Assembly: GCF_002902965.1 (NCBI RefSeq) | Contig: NZ_CP026107.1 | Span: forward strand, 372,001 to 436,000 | DNA: 64,000 nucleotides | Direction of reading: 5' to 3' | Origin: Paraburkholderia hospita | Lineage (GTDB): Bacteria; Pseudomonadota; Gammaproteobacteria; Burkholderiales; Burkholderiaceae | Part shown: positions 1-10,369 of the stretch, piece by piece | Position numbering within the stretch: position 1 is the stretch's first letter | Layout of the letters: each line of letters begins with the position of its first letter | Translations under genes and position numbers: made by a program | The notes under the pieces: generated by a model | Told to the model about the DNA's origin: nothing | Database searches by the model: none | Seen by the model: only the letters and a program-made list of their open reading frames with translations

Positions 1-1
1 G

Positions 2-409
2 CTCGCGTTGAGTCGCTGCGTGGACCGTTACGGAGTCGCGGTGATCCTCTTGCTCGCGATGGTGGGTCTTCCCGTGTGCATATCGCTTGGCATGCCGATG
101 CCCGCGCTCTGGCTATATGGCGCGTCGTTCATGAGCGGCGTGTGCGTGATCGGCTGCCAGTTCGCGCTCTATGCCGTGGCGGGCATGCTCTATCCGACGA
201 TGCTGCGTTCAGCGGGTGTGGGCTCTGCTATCGGTGTCGGCAAGCTTGGGTCGGTGGTCGGTTCGGTGCTTGGCGGCGTGTTGCTGGCGATGCATTTGCC
301 TGTGGCGCAGCTCTTCCTGAACGTGTCGGGTGTTTTCGTGTTCATCGCGTTGCTGTCGGTGTGGCTGGGTTGGAACCGGCGACGCGATGCAGCCCAGTCG
401 ATCGCGTGA
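2..409 (+). CDS. MFS transporter, C-terminal part (5' end outside window)
   Basis: The reading frame is open from the first bases, so this is the 3' part of a gene that begins upstream. The visible ~135 residues hold about four hydrophobic helices with small-residue glycine motifs (a G-V-G-K-L-G-S-V-V-G-S segment) and end in a basic tail. This is how the last helices of major facilitator superfamily transporters look, most like the aromatic acid:H+ symporter (AAHS) branch. It would be an inner-membrane importer. The substrate cannot be read from this fragment. The methyl-accepting chemotaxis gene starts 23 bases downstream, so the two may share a transcript, as happens when uptake and taxis to one compound are coupled; that link is inference. 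Confidence 0.7.
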   Translation, partial: LALSRCVDRYGVAVILLLAMVGLPVCISLGMPMPALWLYGASFMSGVCVIGCQFALYAVAGMLYPTMLRSAGVGSAIGVGKLGSVVGSVLGGVLLAMHLPVAQLFLNVSGVFVFIALLSVWLGWNRRRDAAQSIA

Positions 410-432
410 TCGCTCAGTCAAGGGTTCATACG

Positions 433-2049
433 ATGCTATCCACTCTCACCGCCGATGCCGCCGCGCTCACGTCCTCTTTCGCCGAAGCACCCGAAGCGCG
501 CCGCAAGACGATGTCGCTGCAACAGCGCATCGTGTTGACGATGGCACTGCTGGCCTTGTTGATGACGGCCATCGGCGTGCTCGGGCTGACGGGCGCGTGG
601 CGCGCGAACCGTGCCAACCGCGACACCTACGAGAACAAGTTGACAGCGGCCATGCATATCGGCAATGCCGAATTGCTGATCGCGCGCACGCGGCTCGTGC
701 TCGGCGGCGCGATGGCCCAGGCGGACACCGCGCGTGCCACGGAACAGATTCGCCATGCCGACGGCTTCTTCGTGCAATCGGATGAGGAATGGCGCAGCTT
801 CGTAGCCGGAGTGCACGAAGCGGGCGAGGCTGCATTGATCGAAGCAGCGGGCCAGCGCCGCGAAGCGCTGCACCGTGCGATGCGCGCCTTCGTCGATGCA
901 CTGAAAGCAGGTGACCGCACGAGTGCCGAACGCATCGGCACGTTGCAGCTGAGCGGGCTGTTCAACGACATGAGCGCCGCCAACGACGTACTGAAGCGCG
1001 CGCTCTTCGCGAACGCAAAGCGCAGCTACGACGATGCGGAGCGCTATTTCAGGCTGTTCGTCGTCGCGTCGACGGCGATGATCGCATTCGGCATCGCGGC
1101 GGCGGCATTCAGCTGGCGCTCGCTGCGCCGCGCGATCATGGCGCCGCTCGGCGACGCGCTGACGCACTTCGACGCGATCGCCGCAGGCGATCTCAGCCGC
1201 GCTATTCCACGTCATCGCGCCGATGAAATGGGACAGTTGCTCGACGGTCTGCGGCAGATGCAGGTCCGGCTATCGCACACCGTGACGGCAGTACGCGATA
1301 GCTGCGAATCGATTGGCACGGCGGTCGGCGAAATTGCGGCGGGCACGCTCGATCTATCGTCGCGTACGGAAGAGCAGGCCGCCTCGCTCGAACAGACGGC
1401 GGCAAGCATGAGCGGCCTCACCGACACGGTGCGGCAGAACGCGGTGCGCGCGCGTGACGCCTACGCGATCGCCGACGAAGTGGCGAACGCGGCGAACGAA
1501 GGCAATGTCGCCGTCGATCAGGTGAGCAGCACAATGGCGCGGATCCAGGCGAGTTCGCGCAAGATCGCCGATATCACCGGGATCATCGAGGGCATTGCGT
1601 TTCAGACCAACATACTCGCGTTGAACGCCGCGGTGGAAGCAGCAAGAGCGGGCGTACACGGACGAGGTTTCGCGGTCGTCGCGTCTGAAGTGCGTTCGCT
1701 TGCGCAGCATGCGTCGACGGCTGCGAGAGAAATCGGTGTGCTGGTGGCGGATTCAGTGGGCGCGGCGGCGGACGGCTCGACGCTCGTCGCCGACGCTGAA
1801 CAGTCGATCCGGGCCGTGCTCGACGCAGCCGGTCGTGTCAGGGAAATGATGAGCGGCATCGCCGCCGACGCCGAAGAACAACGCACCGGGATCGAGCAGG
1901 TGGATGCGGCGCTCGGCATGATGGACTCGATTACCCAGCAGAACGCGGCGCTCGTCGAGCAGGCCAGCGCGGCCGCTCAGTTGCTCGACGAGCAGTCACG
2001 CGACCTGACGCGGCAGGTCGCGGTGTTTCGGGTGGGCGGCGTGGCGTGA
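433..2049 (+). CDS. Methyl-accepting chemotaxis protein
   Basis: A 538-residue transmembrane chemoreceptor. Start taken at ATG 433; ATG 511 (M-S-L-Q-Q-R) is a plausible alternative just before the first membrane helix. Layout: TM1 about 33-54, a ~150-residue periplasmic helical domain of the four-helix-bundle (Tar-like 4HB) type, TM2 about 204-227, HAMP, then the long cytoplasmic coiled coil. The conserved hairpin tip is present near residues 382-430 (I-A-F-Q-T-N-I-L-A-L-N-A-A-V-E-A-A-R-A-G followed by G-R-G-F-A-V-V-A-x-E-V-R). The C-terminus lacks the NWETF pentapeptide that tethers CheR in enteric receptors, so adaptation would depend on other receptors or direct CheR access. It sits just behind an MFS gene, hinting at taxis toward that transporter's substrate. 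Confidence 0.93.
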   Translation: MLSTLTADAAALTSSFAEAPEARRKTMSLQQRIVLTMALLALLMTAIGVLGLTGAWRANRANRDTYENKLTAAMHIGNAELLIARTRLVLGGAMAQADTARATEQIRHADGFFVQSDEEWRSFVAGVHEAGEAALIEAAGQRREALHRAMRAFVDALKAGDRTSAERIGTLQLSGLFNDMSAANDVLKRALFANAKRSYDDAERYFRLFVVASTAMIAFGIAAAAFSWRSLRRAIMAPLGDALTHFDAIAAGDLSRAIPRHRADEMGQLLDGLRQMQVRLSHTVTAVRDSCESIGTAVGEIAAGTLDLSSRTEEQAASLEQTAASMSGLTDTVRQNAVRARDAYAIADEVANAANEGNVAVDQVSSTMARIQASSRKIADITGIIEGIAFQTNILALNAAVEAARAGVHGRGFAVVASEVRSLAQHASTAAREIGVLVADSVGAAADGSTLVADAEQSIRAVLDAAGRVREMMSGIAADAEEQRTGIEQVDAALGMMDSITQQNAALVEQASAAAQLLDEQSRDLTRQVAVFRVGGVA

Positions 2050-2073
2050 CGCGCGTTGTCCGTGCTCGACGAA

Positions 2074-3471
<1,398 letters not shown>

Positions 3472-3479
3472 CTAATACC

Positions 3480-4337
3480 TTGAGTCTTTCTCTTGAGATC
3501 GATCTGTTGCGGTCGTTTGCCGTGATAGCCGAGGTGCGGGCGCTCAGCCGCGCGGCCAGCCGCGTCGGACGGACGCAGTCCGCGTTGAGCCAGCAGATGA
3601 AGCGGCTCGAGGAAATCGTCGATCAGCCGCTCTTTCAGCGCACCGGCCGGGGCGTGGTGTTGACGAATCCCGGCGAGCGTCTGCTGATTCACGCGCAACG
3701 CATCTTGCGGCTGCATGACGAGGCGATGGCCGATCTGTCCGGCAAGGGGCTGTCGGGAACGATCCGCTTCGGTTGTCCGGACGATTACGCCGCTGTGTTT
3801 TTGCCGCCGTTGTTGCGGCAGTTTTCGAGCCAGCATCCGCATGCGCTGGTCGAAGTAGTGTGCGGGCCTACGCCACGATTGCTGGAACGACTGGAAAAGC
3901 GCGAGGTGGACCTCGCGATGATTTCATTGCCCGAAGGCGGTGCGCACGACGACATCATTCGACGCGAGCAACTCGTCTGGATTGGTTATCCGGGGCTGGA
4001 TTCGGCGGATTTCGATCCGTTGCCGCTGGCGCTCTCCGACCCGGACACGCTCGATCACATCGCCGCCCGCGAAGCGCTGCAACGCACGGGCAGGGCTTAC
4101 CGCATCGCGTATGCGAGCAGCAGTCTTGCGGGTCTCACTGCGCTGGTTCGCTCGGGGCAGGCGTTCGCCGTCATGACGCAGACGGCGGTTCCCGCGGATC
4201 TGAGCGTGCTCAATGCGGATGCCGGGCTTCCGGCATTGCCTGCCATCGGTGTTTCGCTGAAGTTCGCGAGGGCGCGTCCGTCGCTGTTGACGGCGGCGTT
4301 TGCGGAGCACATCCGGTTGCTGCTGCCGATGCTGTGA
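3480..4337 (+). CDS. dgdR: LysR-family regulator, divergent from dgdA
   Basis: A 285-residue LysR-type regulator. The N-terminal winged helix-turn-helix covers residues ~6-65 (L-L-R-S-F-A-V-I-A-E-V-R-A-L-S-R-A-A-S-R-V, then Q-S-A-L-S-Q-Q-M-K-R-L-E), followed by a two-lobe substrate-binding domain. The start is TTG at 3480 with AGAGGA 9 bases upstream; no ATG fits the domain boundary. Divergent orientation from dgdA and the dyad between them fit DgdR, which in B. cepacia represses dgdA until a dialkylglycine is present (family knowledge). The gene is convergent with the Ser-rich orphan gene that ends 30 bases away. Confidence 0.88.
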   Translation: MSLSLEIDLLRSFAVIAEVRALSRAASRVGRTQSALSQQMKRLEEIVDQPLFQRTGRGVVLTNPGERLLIHAQRILRLHDEAMADLSGKGLSGTIRFGCPDDYAAVFLPPLLRQFSSQHPHALVEVVCGPTPRLLERLEKREVDLAMISLPEGGAHDDIIRREQLVWIGYPGLDSADFDPLPLALSDPDTLDHIAAREALQRTGRAYRIAYASSSLAGLTALVRSGQAFAVMTQTAVPADLSVLNADAGLPALPAIGVSLKFARARPSLLTAAFAEHIRLLLPML

Positions 4338-4367
4338 TGGGCGGCGCGCTATCTTTCGCCCGTCCGC

Positions 4368-5222
4368 CTACTCCTCGTCATCCATCCGCTTGAGCGTAGT
4401 CGAGTACTGCTCGTAACCGGGCTTCTTCGTGGCAACGCCGTTCTCGTCGAGATTGACGGGATCGATTCCCGTCAGATGCGAAGCGATACGCGTATGCCCA
4501 TTTTCGGTCACGTTGTAGAGCAGATGGCCACTGTCTTCCACAGGTTCACTGTCGCCTTTCTTCATGTTGTAAAAGCGATAAGGATGATTGGTTCGATACG
4601 CGAAGTTCTCGACCGGCCCGCTCTTGACCGGCTTGCCGGGCTTGCTGGGCGGATTGTGGTCGGTGGCAACGAGCCGATGATCCACGCCTTCGATCTTGCC
4701 TGACGGCAGCGTATCGAAGTGGCCGGTTTGGTTGCGAAACTTCAACTCGTCGCGCAGGGTGGCTTTGTCTTTGTCGGAAAGAACCGCAACCGTGCTATTC
4801 GTCAAACGGGGGTTTTCGGCAAGTCGCTGTTTCGCTTTGGCCTTCGCCTCATCGTCAGTCGAAGCGAGATGCCTGTCGCCGAAGTCGTCGCTGACGAAGT
4901 CGGTCAATGACGTCTGGCTATCGAAATAGCGCCCTTTCGGCGAGCTTGCGCGCGAATCCGATGTTGAGAAGCTCGTGCGGCGAAAGGATGCCGAACTGCC
5001 GGAATCGGACTCGTCGCCGGACGATTCGGCATCGCTCGACGATGAACCCTCGGACGAGATCGAACTGGTACTGCCTCTGCGTGCGAGCAACGGACTGAAT
5101 TGCGACGGCGGCGCGGACCGTCGAGTCTGATTGTCGCGCGCCGCTTTATCGTCTTTCGTGCCGGTATGCGTTGCGGGCAGCGATGCCTGTTGCCCCGTTC
5201 CTGTCACTCGACTCTTGAACAT
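4368..5222 (-). CDS. Orphan protein with Ser/Asp-rich disordered N-terminal half; candidate secreted effector
   Basis: A 284-residue protein with no family I recognise. ATG 5222 is preferred over upstream in-frame starts because AGAGAGG lies about 6 bases before it. Residues ~1-45 are polar and Thr/Ser-rich, and ~50-130 are low-complexity Ser/Asp/Glu/Gly with several Ser runs, predicted disordered. The second half looks folded, with a Lys/Glu helix, then D-H-R-L-V-A-T-D-H-N-P-P, Y-R-T-N-H-P-Y-R-F-Y and an H-L-L-Y-N-V segment. No signal peptide or membrane helix is visible. A Ser-rich unstructured N-terminus before a compact C-terminal domain is the shape of type III secreted effectors. No secretion genes are nearby, so this stays a suggestion. 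G+C is visibly lower than in the neighbours, consistent with transfer. Confidence 0.7.
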   Translation of the reverse strand: MFKSRVTGTGQQASLPATHTGTKDDKAARDNQTRRSAPPSQFSPLLARRGSTSSISSEGSSSSDAESSGDESDSGSSASFRRTSFSTSDSRASSPKGRYFDSQTSLTDFVSDDFGDRHLASTDDEAKAKAKQRLAENPRLTNSTVAVLSDKDKATLRDELKFRNQTGHFDTLPSGKIEGVDHRLVATDHNPPSKPGKPVKSGPVENFAYRTNHPYRFYNMKKGDSEPVEDSGHLLYNVTENGHTRIASHLTGIDPVNLDENGVATKKPGYEQYSTTLKRMDDEE

Positions 5223-5397
5223 GCCGACCTCTCTTTCCAAAGTAACAGCGACGTGCTGCCTTGATTGGATAGTCTTCGATTCGAAGCGATGACAGGCGCG
5301 TCGACGCGAACGGCAGCGGCATCGCACGAAGCAAGCGCCGCTTTGCGGGTGCTGGCGTTCGGCCTAAACTAGCCTTTCGTTCCCCGTTCCCGAACCC

Positions 5398-5928
5398 ATG
5401 CCAGCTTGCCACGACCACGACGCGCACTCGTCGGCCGAACCGGTCGATGATCCATTGCAAGATCCGGCTTTGCTGCGCCGCCTGCTACGCGCCAAAGACC
5501 ACATGGACGCAGCCTCGCACGAGGCCTGGCCCATCGAGCGCCTCGCCGGGATCAGCGGTGTTTCCACGGCCCATTTCGCTCGCTGTTTCAAACGCGCCTT
5601 CGGCGTTCCGCCGCACCGATACCTGCTGACACGGCGCATCGAACAGGCCACGACGCTGCTGCGCGACACTGAGCTCGCCATCACGGAAATTGCCTTCGCC
5701 ACCGGCTGGGAGAGCCTCGGCACGTTTGGCCGCACGTTTCGCGACGTGACGGGCCGAAGCCCCAGCGCGATGCGCGTCGAGGCGCGCGCCAACGGGTATC
5801 AGCTTGCCCGCGTGCCGGCGTGCATTCTGAAGGCCGCGCAGCGGCCGGACCTCACCACAGCAGTTTTGGAGAAGCGTCGCCGCAAGGCCAAAGGTACATT
5901 TCGGCAACCAATCGAGGAGGTGTCGTGA
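5398..5928 (+). CDS. AraC-family transcriptional regulator (short)
   Basis: A 176-residue regulator made almost entirely of the AraC DNA-binding domain. There are two helix-turn-helix units at residues ~45-85 (I-E-R-L-A-G-I-S-G-V-S-T-A-H-F-A-R-C-F-K) and ~93-130 (I-T-E-I-A-F-A-T-G-W-E-S-L-G-T-F-G-R-T-F), then a basic tail. There is no N-terminal cupin-like sensor, as in the MarA/SoxS-like short class. Its stop TGA overlaps the ATG of the downstream VOC gene by one base (TGATG), so the two are translationally coupled. No clear Shine-Dalgarno precedes ATG 5398. It probably controls its own operon. Confidence 0.88.
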   Translation: MPACHDHDAHSSAEPVDDPLQDPALLRRLLRAKDHMDAASHEAWPIERLAGISGVSTAHFARCFKRAFGVPPHRYLLTRRIEQATTLLRDTELAITEIAFATGWESLGTFGRTFRDVTGRSPSAMRVEARANGYQLARVPACILKAAQRPDLTTAVLEKRRRKAKGTFRQPIEEVS

Positions 5929-6338
5929 TGAACCAGGGAATCAATGTAGTGGGCCTGTATGTCGACGATCAGGACGAAGCACTCGCGTTCTATGTCGACA
6001 AGCTGGGATTTCGCGTCCACACGGACGTGCGCAACGGCGCGTATCGGTGGCTCACGGTGCAGCATCCGGAACAGCCTTCGTTTCAACTCGGCCTGTTCAC
6101 GCCTGGCCCGCCCGTGCATGACGAGGCCACGGCTCAGACTTTGCGCGCGATGGTCGCAAAGGGCGCCATGCCGCCCCTCGTACTCTCGGTGGCGGACTGT
6201 CGCGCGAGCTATGCGCAACTGAAAGCGCGGGGCGTCGAATTCATCCAGGAGCCGGTAGAACGCTTCGGCAGCGTCGATGCGGGTTTCCGCGACCCCGCCG
6301 GCAACGGCTGGAAAATGATCCAGGCCCCCGCGACTTAG
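5928..6338 (+). CDS. VOC-superfamily (glyoxalase/bleomycin-resistance-like) protein
   Basis: A 136-residue single-chain VOC protein with two beta-alpha-beta-beta-beta units: V-V-G-L-Y-V-D-D-Q-D-E-A-L-A-F-Y-V-D-K-L-G-F near the N-terminus and F-R-D-P-A-G-N-G-W near the C-terminus. ATG 5928 is chosen because GAGGAGG lies 7 bases upstream and the ATG overlaps the stop of the AraC gene. Members bind a divalent metal and act as glyoxalases, dioxygenases or drug-binding resistance proteins; which one applies here cannot be read. Pairing with a short AraC activator is common for stress or antibiotic-response modules. Confidence 0.85.
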   Translation: MNQGINVVGLYVDDQDEALAFYVDKLGFRVHTDVRNGAYRWLTVQHPEQPSFQLGLFTPGPPVHDEATAQTLRAMVAKGAMPPLVLSVADCRASYAQLKARGVEFIQEPVERFGSVDAGFRDPAGNGWKMIQAPAT

Positions 6339-6416
6339 CGAGATCACGCGCGCCACGCTGGCGCCAGACGCCAGGTGTTCGCGGGCATGAACTACCACTG
6401 GTAAGCATGCATCGAA

Positions 6417-6460
6417 CTCGCTCGCGAAGCAGCGGCGCACGCCGCCGTTCCGCGAGCGAG
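6417..6460. terminator. Nested hairpin between convergent genes
   Basis: Outer arms CTCGCTCGCG (6417-6426) and CGCGAGCGAG (6451-6460) are perfect complements. Inside them sits a second GC-rich stem, GCGGCG-CAC-(G)CCGCC. The structure lies between the 3' ends of the VOC gene and the aldo/keto reductase gene. There is no T-run, so factor-independent termination is uncertain, but a shared 3' end structure is the likely role. Confidence 0.45.
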
Positions 6461-6467
6461 AAGACGC

Positions 6468-7463
6468 CTACTGAAAGCCCACCACGTCGTGCGGCACATA
6501 CGGCGCTTCGAGCGACGCCAGTTCATCCGCAGTGAGCTTCACACCGAGCGCCGCAATCGCATCATCCAGATGCTGCGCCTTCGACGCGCCGATGATCGGC
6601 GCGCTCACGCCCGCCTTGCCGATCACCCACGCCAATGCCACCTGCGCACGCGGAATGCCGCGCGCCTGCGCGATCTTCGCGACCGCTTCGATCACGCGAC
6701 GATCCGCGTCCGCCGTCTTGTCGTAAAGGCTGTTGCCGAACGAGTCGGATTGCTGGCGTTCGGTGGTCTCGTCCCAGTCGCGCGTCAGACGGCCGCGCGC
6801 GAGCGGGCTCCACGGAATCACGCCGATCCCTTCGTCCGCGCACAGCGGCAGCATCTCGCGCTCTTCCTCGCGATACAGCAGGTTCAGGTGGTTCTGCATC
6901 GTCACGAAACGCGTCCAGCCATTTCGCTCCGCCACGTGCAGCGCCTTCGCGAACTGCCACGCGAACATCGACGACGCGCCGATATAGCGCGCCTTACCCG
7001 CCTTCACAACGTCGTGCAGCGCCTCCAGCGTTTCTTCGATCGGCGTGGCGTAATCCCAGCGGTGGATCTGATACAGGTCGACGTAATCGGTGCCAAGACG
7101 CGACAGGCTCGCGTCGATGGACTGGAAAATCGCCTTGCGCGACAGGCCCGATCCATTCGGCTTCTTCGCGTCGGCGCGGTTGCCCATCGGAAAGAACACT
7201 TTGGTCGCGAGCACGATTTCGTCGCGGCGCGCGAATTCCTTCAACGCGCGGCCGACAATTTCTTCCGACGTGCCGTCCGAATACGTGTTCGCGGTGTCGA
7301 AGAAATTGATGCCCGCGTCCAGCGCCAGGCGGATCAGCGGGCGGCTTGCGTCCTCGTTCAGCGTCCACGGGTGCGGGCCTCGCTCGGGTACGCCGTACGT
7401 CATGCAACCCAGGCAGAGCGGGGAGATATCGAGTCCGGTGCGGCCCAGTTTCACATAGTCCAT
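6468..7463 (-). CDS. Aldo/keto reductase, YajO-like
   Basis: A 331-residue NADPH-dependent aldo/keto reductase with a TIM-barrel fold. It resembles E. coli YajO along its length: the N-terminal L-G-R-T-G-L-D-I-S-P-L-C-L-G-C-M-T-Y-G block, N-F-F-D-T-A-N-T-Y-S-D-G-T-S-E-E carrying the catalytic Asp and Tyr, L-A-T-K-V-F with the active-site Lys, and D-L-Y-Q-I-H-R-W-D with the His. The start ATG 7463 has GGAGGA just upstream. The longer in-frame upstream extension has no AKR features and is not used. It probably reduces small aldehydes or ketones in the cytosol; the natural substrate is unknown. Confidence 0.92.
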   Translation of the reverse strand: MDYVKLGRTGLDISPLCLGCMTYGVPERGPHPWTLNEDASRPLIRLALDAGINFFDTANTYSDGTSEEIVGRALKEFARRDEIVLATKVFFPMGNRADAKKPNGSGLSRKAIFQSIDASLSRLGTDYVDLYQIHRWDYATPIEETLEALHDVVKAGKARYIGASSMFAWQFAKALHVAERNGWTRFVTMQNHLNLLYREEEREMLPLCADEGIGVIPWSPLARGRLTRDWDETTERQQSDSFGNSLYDKTADADRRVIEAVAKIAQARGIPRAQVALAWVIGKAGVSAPIIGASKAQHLDDAIAALGVKLTADELASLEAPYVPHDVVGFQ

Positions 7464-7751
7464 CTCATCCTCCGTGCGGTTCGGCATTCGATTATGTCGC
7501 AATTCGACGAAAGCCCGCTTCCGCCACGCCTCGCAGGCTGACTGAAAAGATTGCTGCGCGTGCGTTGCGTGCCGTGCGAATAGAGAAATACCGGGTGGAA
7601 CGAGGGATCCACGCGTCCCCCGGCTCCGATAATCGGTTCCATGCAGGCTGTCGATCACGACAGCGACGATCTATCCAGTCGCGCGCTGCAGGCCATCAAC
7701 CGTTGACGGGCCATCGAGCGCGCGGCGCTTCATTGTTGAAGGGCCCGTGCC
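7464..7751. other. Intergenic region between divergent AKR and response-regulator genes
   Basis: This 288-base stretch separates divergent genes and should hold both promoters. I see no strong promoter pair, palindrome or RNA gene in it. Confidence 0.4.
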
Positions 7752-8162
7752 GTGTGCAACAACCCGATTGTCTCCATCATCGACGACGATGAGTCCGTGC
7801 GCGTCGCGACCTCCAGCCTCGTTCGGTCTCTTGGCTGGAAGGCCCGGCTCTATGCGTCGGCGGAGCAGTTCATGGCGTCGGGCAACCTCGGCGACGTGAC
7901 CTGCATCATTTCAGATGTGCAGATGCCGGGCATTTCCGGCATCGACATGTACCGGCAGCTCGTAGGACGCGGCGTGCTGACGCCGATCATTTTCATCTCC
8001 GCGTTCGCGTCGGAGAAAACCCGCAGGCTGGCTTTCGACGCGGGCGCCGTCTGCATGCTCAGCAAGCCCGTTGACGTGACCGATGTGACACGCTGCCTCG
8101 AATCGGTGCGAACGCACGCATCCCGCGCCTCTGCGGCGCAACCGCCGGCGGGAGCGCGATGA
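7752..8162 (+). CDS. Single-domain response regulator (receiver only)
   Basis: A 136-residue protein consisting of one CheY/FixJ-type receiver domain and a short Ala/Pro-rich tail. The acidic pocket is D11-D12-D13, the phospho-acceptor is D55 in I-S-D-V-Q-M-P-G, the conserved Ser is in F-I-S-A-F and the Lys is in L-S-K-P-V-D. There is no DNA-binding output domain, so it must act by protein contact or as a phosphate sink or relay. The start is GTG 7752 with a weak AAGGG upstream. Its stop overlaps the ATG of the histidine kinase by four bases (ATGA), which makes them a coupled pair. Confidence 0.92.
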   Translation: MCNNPIVSIIDDDESVRVATSSLVRSLGWKARLYASAEQFMASGNLGDVTCIISDVQMPGISGIDMYRQLVGRGVLTPIIFISAFASEKTRRLAFDAGAVCMLSKPVDVTDVTRCLESVRTHASRASAAQPPAGAR

Positions 8163-10363
8163 TCTTGGATGCGTTGCCTATCCTGTCTGCAGGCCGCGTC
8201 CGGGGCACGCGCGCGCTCTATCCGGCGGCCGCTGCGATTGCAGCGGCCGTGTTCGTCATCGACGCGTTCACGATGATCGATATCGCCGTCGCCGTGCTGT
8301 ATGCGACGGTGGTGTTGCTGGTCGCCTCGGCAGGCTCGCGCGCGGCGACGGCCAACGTCGCATGGGGTTGCGTCGCGTTGACGCTGCTGGGATTCATGCT
8401 GTCTCACGACGGGCACTACTCGGATGGCTCGGTGGCTCGCTGCGTGGTCAGTCTGCTCGCCATCGCGACCACGTCGATGCTGGCGCTGCGAAACCAGGCG
8501 AGCAACGACATGCTGCGCAAGCAGCTCGAAATGCTCGACCTCACGCACGACGCGATCATCGTCTACGACATGGACGACCGCGTTACGTTCTGGAACCAGG
8601 GCGCGGAGCGGCTGTACGGCTGGACGGCGCAGCAGGCGATGGGCCAGCCGCTGCACGAACTCACGCAAACGAAGGCGTCGACGATGCCCATCGACGAGAT
8701 TCGCCGCGAGACCTTGCTTCACGGCGGCTGGCACGGCGAGCTGGAGCGCATACGAAACGACGGCGCGACGGTTTACATCTCCAGCCGCTGCACGCTGTGG
8801 CGCGACGACAGGGGCAAGCCGCTCGCGATCCTCGCCACCAGCAACGACGTTACCGCGCGCAAACAGATGGAAGCGGAGTTGCAGCGCCAGCAGGACGAAC
8901 TGCGCGCGACGATCGACGCGATTCCCGGCATGGTCTGGAGTTCGTCGCGCGACGGCTGCCCCGATTACATGAACCGTCGCTGGAACGAGTACGGCGTGGA
9001 GCTTGCCGACGACATTCGCGATATCTGGCAGTCGATCGTGCATTCCGATGACCTTCCCGCGATGCAGGCCGCGTGGGCCGAAGCCGTCGCCACGGGCAGC
9101 GCGCTCGAAACGACCGCGCGCATCAGGCGCAAGGATGGCGTGTACCGCTGGATGCACATTGGCGCGGAGCCGCTGCGCGACGCGAATGGGGAAATCGTGC
9201 GCTGGTACGGCGTGAATACCGATATCGAAGAGCACAAGCAGACGCAACAGGCGCTCGAACGCAGCGAGGCGTTCCTGTCGGACGCGCAGCGTTTGAGCTG
9301 CACGGGCAGCATCGCCACGCGCGTGCCGGAGTGCGACATGTGGTGGTCGGACGAGACGTATCGCATCTTCGATATACCCCGTCACGTGACGCCCACCATC
9401 GAGCTGATCGCCGCGCGTACTCATCCCGACGATATCGACGTCGTGAAGCGCACGCACGAACGGGCGCTGGAAGGCGAGTCGCACATCGACAGCGAGTTCC
9501 GGTTGCTGCTGACGGATGGCTCGGTCAAGCATGTCCATTACGTCGCGCATCTGTCGGCGCCCGCTTCCGGAAAGGTCGAGTATGTCGGCGCGTTGATGGA
9601 CGTAACGGACCGCGTGACCGCGCAGGAAGCATTGGACCGCTCGACGGCCGAACTCGCGCATGTCACGCGCGTGACGATGCTGGGCGAGATGGCGGCGTCG
9701 ATCGCGCACGAGGTCACGCAGCCGCTCGCGGCGATCGTCACGGCAGGCGACGCGGCGGCGCGCTGGCTCAACCGGCCGCGCCCGGATCTCGACGAGGTCG
9801 GGCTGTCGATCGGCCACATGACGCGCGACGCGAAGCGCGCCACCGACATCATCCGGCAGATACGCGCGATGGCGCAGAAACGCGATCCGAGTCCTATGCC
9901 GCTCGATCTGAATGCGCTGGCGCGAGAGGCGATCGAACTGTTGCGGCGTGAACTGGAAGCGCACGCCATCGAAGTCGAGACAGGCAATCTGCAGCATGTT
10001 CTGCGCGTGTCCGTCGACCGTGTACAGATCCAGCAGGTCGTCATCAACCTGATGATGAACGCGGTGCAGGCGATGTCGGCGGTGAAGAACCGCGCGCGCC
10101 GGCTGAAGATCGTCACGCACAAGGTCGACGACGGGCATGCGCAATTGCGCGTCGAAGACTCGGGCACGGGCATCAGCGAAGAGAACAGCCGGCGTCTGTT
10201 CAGCCCGTTCTTCACGACGAGGAAGGAAGGCATGGGCATCGGGTTGTCGATCTGCCGCTCGATTGTCGAAGCGCATGGCGGGCGCATCTGGGCCGAATCG
10301 CAGGAAGGAGAAGGCACGACGATGCAATTCATCCTGCCGCTGGACGTGCATTTTGCTGGATGA
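8159..10363 (+). CDS. Multi-PAS membrane sensor histidine kinase
   Basis: A 734-residue kinase. Residues ~15-110 hold several hydrophobic helices (membrane sensor region). They are followed by three PAS-like units, at ~120-240, ~245-360 (with the PAC-type R-W-Y-G-V-N-T-D-I end) and ~370-490. Next comes a dimerisation/phosphoacceptor helix with H517 in S-I-A-H-E-V-T-Q-P-L-A-A-I. The HATPase domain has N box (I-N-L-M-M-N-A-V-Q-A-M), G1 (D-S-G-T-G-I) and G2 (G-I-G-L-S-I-C-R-S-I) motifs. The H box and catalytic domain resemble FixL/NtrB-like kinases, which often bind cofactors in PAS; no haem-ligand His is obvious. It is coupled to the receiver gene upstream and followed 6 bases later by a MocR-type regulator gene, so all three are probably co-transcribed. 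Confidence 0.92.
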   Translation: MILDALPILSAGRVRGTRALYPAAAAIAAAVFVIDAFTMIDIAVAVLYATVVLLVASAGSRAATANVAWGCVALTLLGFMLSHDGHYSDGSVARCVVSLLAIATTSMLALRNQASNDMLRKQLEMLDLTHDAIIVYDMDDRVTFWNQGAERLYGWTAQQAMGQPLHELTQTKASTMPIDEIRRETLLHGGWHGELERIRNDGATVYISSRCTLWRDDRGKPLAILATSNDVTARKQMEAELQRQQDELRATIDAIPGMVWSSSRDGCPDYMNRRWNEYGVELADDIRDIWQSIVHSDDLPAMQAAWAEAVATGSALETTARIRRKDGVYRWMHIGAEPLRDANGEIVRWYGVNTDIEEHKQTQQALERSEAFLSDAQRLSCTGSIATRVPECDMWWSDETYRIFDIPRHVTPTIELIAARTHPDDIDVVKRTHERALEGESHIDSEFRLLLTDGSVKHVHYVAHLSAPASGKVEYVGALMDVTDRVTAQEALDRSTAELAHVTRVTMLGEMAASIAHEVTQPLAAIVTAGDAAARWLNRPRPDLDEVGLSIGHMTRDAKRATDIIRQIRAMAQKRDPSPMPLDLNALAREAIELLRRELEAHAIEVETGNLQHVLRVSVDRVQIQQVVINLMMNAVQAMSAVKNRARRLKIVTHKVDDGHAQLRVEDSGTGISEENSRRLFSPFFTTRKEGMGIGLSICRSIVEAHGGRIWAESQEGEGTTMQFILPLDVHFAG

Positions 10364-10369
10364 CAGACT

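Noticed and set aside
7850..10351. 833-codon minus-strand open frame
   Set aside because: Antisense shadow of the receiver and histidine kinase genes, with composition bias and no domains.
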